A DNA stretch of 7,984 nt, taken from an uncultured Bacteroidota bacterium (lineage in GTDB: Bacteria; Bacteroidota; Bacteroidia; Flavobacteriales; UA16). Where the stretch lies: positions 1 through 7,984 of the forward strand of contig CACAUH010000062.1 of the NCBI GenBank assembly GCA_902535565.1, written 5' to 3'. Positions within the stretch are counted from its first letter, which is position 1. Every line of letters starts with the position of its first letter. The notes beneath the pieces are model-generated. The model was not told where the DNA came from. It searched no databases and saw only the letters and a list, made by a program, of their open reading frames with translations. Positions 1-7,400 of the stretch are shown here, one piece after another. Position numbers and translations under genes: made by a program.

Positions 1-2
1 TG

Positions 3-1202
3 GCCGGCTGCACCGGTGCTGCCGCCTGCAACTACGAAGCCTCTGCCACAGATGACGATGGATCCTGTGTGTTTGCGGCCGAAGGTTTGGACTGCGACGG
101 AAACTGCCTCGAAGATGCCGATGGAGATGGCGTCTGCGATGAAGATGAAATTCAAGGCTGCACCGATGCTGCCGCCTGCAACCACGACGACGGCGAATGC
201 GAGTTCGCAGAAGACGGGTTCGACTGCGATGGCAATTGTCTCGCGGACAGCGACGGAGACGGAACATGTGATGGCGATGAGGTCAACGGATGTACAGATG
301 CCAGCGCGTGCAATTATGCAGATGCCGCGACCGAAGATGATGGCTCATGCGAATACGCGGAAGACGGGCTCGACTGCGATGGGAACTGTTTGGAAGATGC
401 CGACACCGATGGCATCTGCGATGAAGACGAAGTCGCTGGCTGCACCAACGCGCAAGCCTGCAACTACGATTCTGATGCCACAGACGAAGACGCGTCTTGC
501 GAATACACCAGTTGCGCTGGATGCACTGATATCGAAGGCTGCAATTACAATGCCGATGCCACGATTGACGACGGCTCATGCGAATTCGCGGAAGACGGAC
601 TCGACTGCGACGGAAATTGCCTAGAAGACCAAGATGGCGATGGCATCTGCGATGGCGATGACCCCTGTAATGAGCCCGACATGGATGTGGTGGTCCTGCC
701 GCTCATTCCAAACACGCTCATCGCCAATGTGACTTTGGACGGCATGCCTCTCGTGGGCGCTACTGTCATTGCCTCAGCAGACGGAATCGTCGTCGGAACC
801 GGCGTGACTTTTGAGTTTGACGGGGCATCCTTCGTCAACATGAGCATCTACCTCGAGGCCAACCAAAATGTTGGACTCACGCTGTTTGACGAGGAGGCCT
901 GCGACCTGTTTGAACTTGACTTTGACCTGCTCGCCATCGAAGAAGGGGGCGAACTGGGCACCTTTGACAACCCCGCAGACCTCCCTTACCTGTCAGGGGA
1001 AGCGATCGAGGGTTGTATGGACGAAACTGCCTGCAACTACAACGAAAACGCAAACCAGCCCGGGACCTGTGTATATGTGGACCAGTACTGTGGCGCTGAT
1101 TATTACGATTGCGATTGCGAATGCCTGAACGACACCGACGGTGACGGCATCTGTGACGAAGCTGAAGTGCCCGGGTGCGATGATGAGACAGCCTGCAACT
1201 AA
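3..1202 (+). CDS. 5' portion of giant T9SS surface protein: Cys/Asp-rich repeat region, ends at premature TAA
   Basis: The frame is open from base 3, so the true start and the expected Sec signal peptide lie upstream of the window. A GTG at 69 is internal: the repeat is already in register before it. The 399 visible codons encode five Cys/Asp-rich units (GCTDxxACNY, then DDGSCEYAEDG, then LDCDGNCLED, then DGDGxCDxDEV), an unrelated module of about 116 residues (663-1010), and one and a half further units. The DxDGDG loops resemble thrombospondin type 3 calcium-binding repeats, and the many cysteines imply a disulfide-stabilised extracellular stalk. The reading stops at TAA 1200-1202, inside the motif ACNY of unit 7. 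The same frame then continues with the rest of that unit, so this is the front part of one interrupted gene. The role as an extracellular, probably calcium-binding spacer or adhesin is inferred from composition. If translated only this far, the product lacks the C-terminal T9SS signal and should not be displayed on the surface. Confidence 0.85.
   Translation, partial: AGCTGAAACNYEASATDDDGSCVFAAEGLDCDGNCLEDADGDGVCDEDEIQGCTDAAACNHDDGECEFAEDGFDCDGNCLADSDGDGTCDGDEVNGCTDASACNYADAATEDDGSCEYAEDGLDCDGNCLEDADTDGICDEDEVAGCTNAQACNYDSDATDEDASCEYTSCAGCTDIEGCNYNADATIDDGSCEFAEDGLDCDGNCLEDQDGDGICDGDDPCNEPDMDVVVLPLIPNTLIANVTLDGMPLVGATVIASADGIVVGTGVTFEFDGASFVNMSIYLEANQNVGLTLFDEEACDLFELDFDLLAIEEGGELGTFDNPADLPYLSGEAIEGCMDETACNYNENANQPGTCVYVDQYCGADYYDCDCECLNDTDGDGICDEAEVPGCDDETACN
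6..662 (+). repeat. Five tandem Cys/Asp-rich (GCTD-ACNY / TSP3-like) units, array 1
   Basis: Units begin at 6, 156, 288, 438 and 519 with lengths of about 150, 132, 150, 81 and 144 bases. A full unit encodes GCTDAxACNYxxxATxDDGSCEY, AEDGLDCDGNCLED and DADGDGxCDEDEV. Unit 2 lacks about six residues between ACN and the DDG motif. Unit 4 is short: it stops after SCEYTSCA and lacks the whole DCDGNC and DGDG half. The copies differ at many synonymous positions, so they are old duplications rather than a fresh expansion. The DxDGDG segments look like calcium-binding TSP3-type loops; calcium binding is inferred. The array probably forms a rigid extracellular stalk. Confidence 0.85.
663..1010 (+). 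other. Protein module interrupting the Cys/Asp-rich repeats (probable beta-sandwich)
   Basis: About 116 residues sit between repeat units 5 and 6. After a Pro-Cys-Asn link come alternating hydrophobic stretches (IANVTLDGMPLVGATVIA, GTGVTFEFDG, VNMSIYLEA, VGLTLFDEE), which suggest a small beta-sandwich or Ig-like domain. The pattern V-T-L-D-G-x-P-L-V-G-A-T-V resembles the first strands of carboxypeptidase-regulatory-like or transthyretin-like folds seen in many Bacteroidota exported proteins, but I cannot assign a family. Apart from the Cys in the Pro-Cys-Asn link it has one cysteine (in EEACDLF), unlike the flanking units. It is strongly acidic. A ligand-binding or spacer role would be guesswork. 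Confidence 0.5.
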
Positions 1203-1460
1203 AACGCCGACGCGACAGACATAGACAATGCACTCTGTACCTATCCGGCTGAGGACTACCTCGACTGTGATGGAAACTGCCTGTCTGACGCCGATGGTGA
1301 CGGCCTTTGCGACGAAGAAGAAGTGCCCGGGTGCACCGATGAAACAGCCTGCAACTATGACGCTAGCGCCACCGATGAAAATGGTTCTTGTGAATATGCA
1401 GAGGTCGGCTTCGACTGTGACGGGAACGCGCTCGAACTCGATGATTGCGACCCGGAATGC
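1011..1460 (+). repeat. Three further Cys/Asp-rich units, array 2 (contains the premature stop)
   Basis: Units begin at 1011, 1173 and 1329. Unit 6 has a variant second half (DYYDCDCECLND in place of DCDGNCLED). Unit 7 carries the TAA in its ACNY motif but otherwise continues normally through DCDGNCLSD and DADGDGLCDEEEV. Unit 8 loses the final DGDG loop, reading DCDGNALELDDCDPEC, and leads into the HYR-like region. Units 7 and 8 are preceded by an identical 15-base stretch (1164-1178 and 1320-1334, 156 bases apart) and share further near-identity across the CNY motif. Confidence 0.85.
1200..1202 (+). other. In-frame nonsense codon (TAA) replacing a conserved Tyr codon
   Basis: The seventh Cys/Asp-rich unit reads GCDDETACN, then TAA, then NADATD. 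At the same place the other units have TAC or TAT (Tyr), except unit 2, which has CAC (His). A single third-position change from TAC or TAT gives TAA. Upstream and downstream frames are identical (codons begin at multiples of 3), and no other stop occurs from 3 to 7895. This distinguishes a point nonsense change or base-call error from a gene boundary or a frameshift. The normal terminator of this gene is also TAA, so reassignment of TAA to Tyr is not supported. Confidence 0.95.
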
Positions 1461-4400
1461 ATCGCCTTCGACCCTCCCGTTGCAGACTACACAGTGGAAT
1501 GCCTTGACGACCTTGATGGACTGACATGCGAAAACCCAACTTCCGCATCCAACAACTGCACCGGGGCCATGTATGATGAAGTGGCGTGTGTCTCTGCACC
1601 CTACAACATGCCCTACTCAGTCGGTTCGGCCTCAACGGCATTTGGCATGGGCCCAGACGCAGCCATCCGAATTTATGGATTGGAGATGGCTGGGCTGGCC
1701 GACTCGGACTATTTCACCGAGACTGGTGATGGCCTGTCCTTTACTCAGTTCGCCAACGGCGTCGCCATCTTGGAGGGTTCAATCGCCAACCAGCTCAACC
1801 CCAACCAGTCCTTCGACGTTTTCTATGTCTTTGAAGACAAGGTGTCCGGCGCTGACTGGGCGGCCATGGGCAGGGGCTTCAAGTATATCTATACCTGCAG
1901 TGATTTGCCATTCGACGACTGGAGCATCTACATGCTCAAGAGCGACCAAAGCTGGCTGCAAGGAACGGGCGACTTCGAAGGAAGTCTCCTTCAGGTCAAC
2001 CATGCTCCCAGCAACGGTTACTTCGGGTTCCAAGTTGGCATTGGAGCCAATGACCACAACTGTGATTACGGTCTTGGAGGTTGGTTTGCTTGGGAAGGCC
2101 AGATCAATGGTGTAGAAGTCAATGGCGCGCTCGGTGATGTGATCACAGACCTCGACTTCGAGTCGGTCGTGCCCACGGAAAGCGACCCTTGTGTGACCAA
2201 CATCTATACCGTATTCGACGACAGTTGCGGCGCAATCAATGTCACGCAGCAGGTGTGCAGACTCGACGAAACCGCGCCCTTGTTTGACCATTGCCCCAGC
2301 GACACCACTATTTACTGTGGAGACGCACTTCCTGAGGTGCCTGAATTGACCGCCACGGACAATTGCGACGACCCTGGAAGCCCAACCGTGACCTACCTCG
2401 GTGAAACGGTTGTGAATCAAGCCTCTAGCGCTTGCTATACCCTCCAGCGGACATGGTCAGCAGTTGACCTCTTTAATAACGAAACGCTCTGTGTCCAACT
2501 CATCGACGTGGTGGACACCGAGGCGCCGTCCATCAACCTGACCCTCCCTGGTGACCTTCAGATGCCCGTGTCTGCCATGTGTGAAGTAGACCTTTCTACC
2601 GACATGACCGGCATTGCGGAGGCGACGTTCTCGGATAACTGTGCGTTCGCCTCGGGCGAAATCACCTACACGGACGTGGTCACTGACAGCGTTTCAGCTG
2701 GGTGCTATACCATCCAACGCCAATGGATGGCAACGGCAGTCGACAGCTGTGGGAACGCCTCAATGGACTCCGGCATCCAGACCATCGAAGTCATGGATCA
2801 GCAAGCGCCTGTAATCACGCTGAGTGCCACACAGGCAGAGATTGCATGCCACGAATGGAACTGCGATATCGATGCCCTCGTGGAACTCGGCTTGGTTTCC
2901 TGGTCCGACAACTGCGGCGTTGATACCGCCTACATCGAATGCCAGGCCATGTCTGGCGGCTGCGTGTCCCCAGTTCCAACATGGGACGTTGCCTACACTG
3001 TCGTTGATGCTTGCGGTAATGCCTCCACAATGCATCAGTTCATCTTGATGATTGACACGCTGGCCCCAACCATCGAAATCAACTGCCCCGCAGACATTAC
3101 CGTCGAACTCGATGCAGACTGTCAAGGCGAACTCGATCCTACCCAATCCGGGGAAGTGTCGATCACCAGCACCGACAATTGCGATGCCGCCCCCACCCTC
3201 AGCTACACCATTGAGGACACGGAGCCGGACTACACGTGCACGGACGGAAGTGGGACCTACGTCATCACCCGAACCTTTTATGCGGTCAGCACCGACCATT
3301 GCGGCAATACCGCTGAAGCCGCTTGCACCCAAGTGCTGACGGTTGTCGACTTGACAGCGCCCGTGGTCACCCTTCTGGAGTGCCCTGCAGACACCACGGT
3401 CATGCTCGACGCGTCGTGCTCCGCCGCATTTGGCACTGAGCATCTCGGGCTGCCCACTGTCTACGCTGAAGACGGCTGCGATGCTGCACCTGCAACCTTC
3501 TACTTCCATGTCGATGCGCCTGCCACACCACTTTGCGATGGCAGCGACGGCAGCGCAGATGGAAGCTTCAGCTTTGAGCGGACCTTCCACGCTTGGTCTG
3601 TCGATGCCTGCGGAAATGTAGGGGACACCGTGACCTGCACGCAGACCATCACTGCACTCGACGAAACGGCCCCGTCCTTCGACCCATTTGAACCTTACCA
3701 GGTGGCGTCTTGTGAAATGCTGACAGACCCGTCAGACCCGAGTCAAGTTCCGCTTGGTGCGTTTGACAATTGTGACGGTGAACTCGCCATTTCAATCGAG
3801 GCTTGGCCTCTGAGTGGGGTGTGCCCAGGAAGCTGGATGCGCATTTGGACCGCGGTGGATGATTGCGGAAACACGGCCATGGCCGAGCAGTACATCTCAC
3901 TCTATGACGAAGAGGCGCCTGTCATCACCTGCCCGAACGACACGACGCTGACGCTCGACATGGATGTCGCGGATGACACGACCACGGTTGCCCTTGGGTT
4001 GGCCAGTGCGTTTGACAACTGCAGCGGTCCAGACGAAATTGAAATCACTTGGGTCGACTCGGACTTCATGGTCGACTGTGTCGGAGACGACGGCCTTCCG
4101 GAAGGCACCATGTCCTTGACCAGGACCTTCACGGCCCATGATTTCTGTGACAATGCATCCAGCTGTGACCAAGTCATTACCCTAATAGACGAACTCGGGC
4201 CAATGGCCGAGGTGTCGGATGTGACCCTCCCATGTGCAGAATACGACCCTGCCGCGACCTATGGTGAGGTTTCCGCAATAGACAACTTCGACACCGATGT
4301 CGCATGGAGCTGGACCGAGGACAGCGTGTATGCCCAGACTTGCACTGGGGCTTTCATGGTCGACCGCACATGGACCTTTGTTGATGACTGTGGCAACAGC

Positions 4401-7400
4401 ACCCTGGTTCACCAGACCCTGACCGTGTTCGACGATGTCCCTCCTGTGGTGACGAGCGGGGAAATGTTGGTCGAGATGTCCTGCGAGGATTATGACGACG
4501 AAGTCACCGCGGACAACATTCTCATTTCTGTGGAAGATGCCTGTGGAAGTGAGGTAACAATCAACTTCTTCGACACCCCGTTCAGCGGTGGTTGCGTCCA
4601 ACCCGTGGGCATTTTTATGCGGACCTACACCTTCGAGGATGATTGCGGAAACGCCAACATGTTCGAACAGTTCATCGAGCTCTACGACGACACCCCACCG
4701 ACCGCGACGGTTGTCTGTCCTGCCGATACAGTGCTCACTGCGGACGACAATTGCAGTGCTGACTTCTCCGTGGAAGCCCTTGGCTCAGCCGAGGTTCTGG
4801 CGACCGACAACTGCAGTGGCCCCGCTCCGGACGTTGAAATATCTTGGACCGACCACGACACAACTTCAACCTGTATCGGCAGCTTCAGCTTTACCCGAAC
4901 CTTCACAGCCACGGCAATCGACAACTGCGGCAACGAGTCGACGGTAAGCTGCAGTCAAACAATTGGTGTATCTGACCAATCGGCTCCCGAATTTGTGGAG
5001 GACCTGCCAATGGATACCGTGGTGTCCTGCGATGCCGTTCCATCCGCTGCGGACCTCAGCGCCACAGACGCTTGCGACGGTTCACCGACAGTCACACTCA
5101 CGGAAATCCTTTCCGATGAAGATGACTGCGCCAGCAACTACACCCTCCTGAGAACTTGGACAGCCACTGACAACTGCGGAAACACAAACACGCACCAGCA
5201 AACTGTCACCGTGGTAGATGAAACCGCCCCAACTTGGTCAAGCGGTCTGCCTGCAGACACCACTGTGTCATGCGAATCGATTCCACCTGCGGCCGTGTTG
5301 ACCGCCACTGACAATTGTGATGGCGACCTCGATGTGGTCTTCAATGAAGGCGCCAGTGCTGGCGATTGCGACCAGGGCCAAACCTTGACCCGCACCTGGA
5401 GCACCATGGATTGTGCTGGAAACAGCCTTGCACACATTCAGACCATCACTGTCATTGATACCACACCTCCCGTCATCTCAGGACCTCTCGCGATTGAGGT
5501 CGACTGCGCCGACTGGGGAGTGGATACCCTGTTTGCTTCCGTATCCGACAATTGCGACCTAGACATTGCTCTGGAACTTTTCTCGGAAGAAGAGTACAGC
5601 GGCTCCTGTGCAGGCAGCTACTTATTGACCTATGTGGCCACGGATGCCTGTGGAAACACCGACACCCTCATTCAATCCGTCGACCTGACGGACACGGAAG
5701 CGCCTGTATTCACCTTCGTGCCACAGGACACCACGCTCTCCTGTGACGATGATTTCGGAACGGGCAGCTTGGGCGCCGCAGAAGCAGAGGACAATTGCGA
5801 TTCCGCGGTGGAAATCGGATACTCTGACAGCATCGTGCTTATCAATGGTTGTGCTGGCACTGCCGAGGTCATTCGAACCTGGACAGCAGAAGATGAATGT
5901 GGAAACAACAAGACCGTCGATCAGCTCATCACCTTGGTTGACACGACCGCACCGGAATTTGCTGAGGCATTGCCTGCAGACGCAACGGTTGCCTGCGATG
6001 ACATTCCAATGCCGCAATCTCTAACGGCCACCGACAACTGCGATCCAGCCGTGTTTGTTCAGTTGACGGAGACACCGTCAGATGATGATCTCTGCCCAAC
6101 CGATTACACCCTGACTCGCACGTGGACGGTGACCGATTGTGCCGGAAACGAAACGAGCCACACCCAAGTGTTGTCGGTTGTCGACACCCTTGCTCCGGTG
6201 TTCACCGCCGGGCCGCTCGACGCCATTGTAGAGTGTGACGCGGTTCCGGCTCCTGTTGACATCACCGCACTGCAGGCGGAGGACAATTGCGACAACGCCA
6301 TTTCATATACCTATGACGGCGAAGCCTTCGAAGAGGGCAGCTGCGCAAACAGCTACACCCTGTTCCGCCAATGGTCCGCAAGCGATTGTTCTGGCAACAG
6401 CAGCACTTGGGTGCAGAGCCTCACCGTAATCGACACTCAGGCCCCAAGTCTTGAGGTGACATTTGAAGACGGTACGGCCGCGCACGACACCACCGTGTCT
6501 TGTTTAGGCGAAGTCCCTGCACTTGCCGCTGCGACCGAAGACACCTGTGATGACGCGCCCATGCTGACCGCGTCAACAGATACACTCGGCTTGGATGGAT
6601 GTGGCAACGCAACCATTCAGTTCTTCTTCGAGTCTGCCGATGCCTGTGGAAATGAGACAACGGCCTCCTTCACGGTAACTGTTCTCGATGAAACGCCTCC
6701 ACTTTGGCTGGACCTGTGCGGAATAGAGAACGGAGGCACGGTTGAGGTCTGCGCCGAAGACTTCACCGGAGGTAGCCTGCTTCCGTCCACAGAGGCCTGC
6801 GAAGTGTCTGCCAGCGACAACTGCGGGGGTGATGTCGTCCTTGACATGACCACCACCATGGTGGGGTCCTTTGCCCCCAACGACAGTGTGGATCAATTCT
6901 GCACGACAGTCACTCCGGAGGCTTTCGACGCTGAGGAGACATGCAATGGGTATGACCCCCACGCGGTGCGGCTCTTCAACTTCCTCGGTGACGAATTCTA
7001 CTCCACGGTTGGAGAAGGCATCGTAAGCCAGCTGCCCAACGGGGACTGGGTCATCGAGAAAACGGTCACGAGCAACGCGGATCCGAACTCCGGCTGGCAT
7101 GTTTCCTTCACCTTGACTGACGGCATGGACTTCGACTCCTGGTCCAACCAGGACTTCCCCACCAGCTACAAGCAGGATTGCGAGAACATCCTAGACGACC
7201 ACCAGAACTGGACCTATTGGTTCCTCTCTGAAGGCACCTTGAACGGATGGGGAGGATATGAAGGAAGCCTCCTGACTTGCACACACCAGCCTGCGAACCA
7301 GTTCTATCGATTCCAAGTGGGTCTGGGGGCCAACAACATGAATGAACACTACGGCTACAGTGGGTGGTTCACCTACTCGGGAACCCACTTGAGCACACCG

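Noticed and set aside
16..624. + strand open frame of 202 codons in another frame, with repeated Met/Thr/Ala-rich protein
   Set aside because: Its periodicity merely mirrors the Cys/Asp-rich repeats read out of frame; the true frame carries conserved cysteines and family motifs.
1200..1202. Stop-codon reassignment (TAA read as Tyr)
   Set aside because: The same gene ends in TAA followed by TGA, and Tyr elsewhere is TAC/TAT throughout. A single point change or base error is simpler.
1323..1325. GTG as a genuine independent translation start
   Set aside because: The codon is the Val of a repeated EVPGC motif, conserved at 1167-1169 as well. The purine-rich bases before it encode repeat residues, and no signal peptide follows.
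6..1460. CRISPR-like or noncoding direct repeat array
   Set aside because: Unit length varies from about 81 to 162 bases, copies differ mainly at synonymous sites, and the repeats are constrained in one reading frame, so they are protein repeats.
2760..3590. Long minus-strand open frame of 276 codons
   Set aside because: It lies wholly antisense to HYR-like repeats 2-5, has no recognisable domain, and follows from the codon pattern of the coding strand. Similar shadows occur throughout (for example 1779-2420 and 6573-7100).
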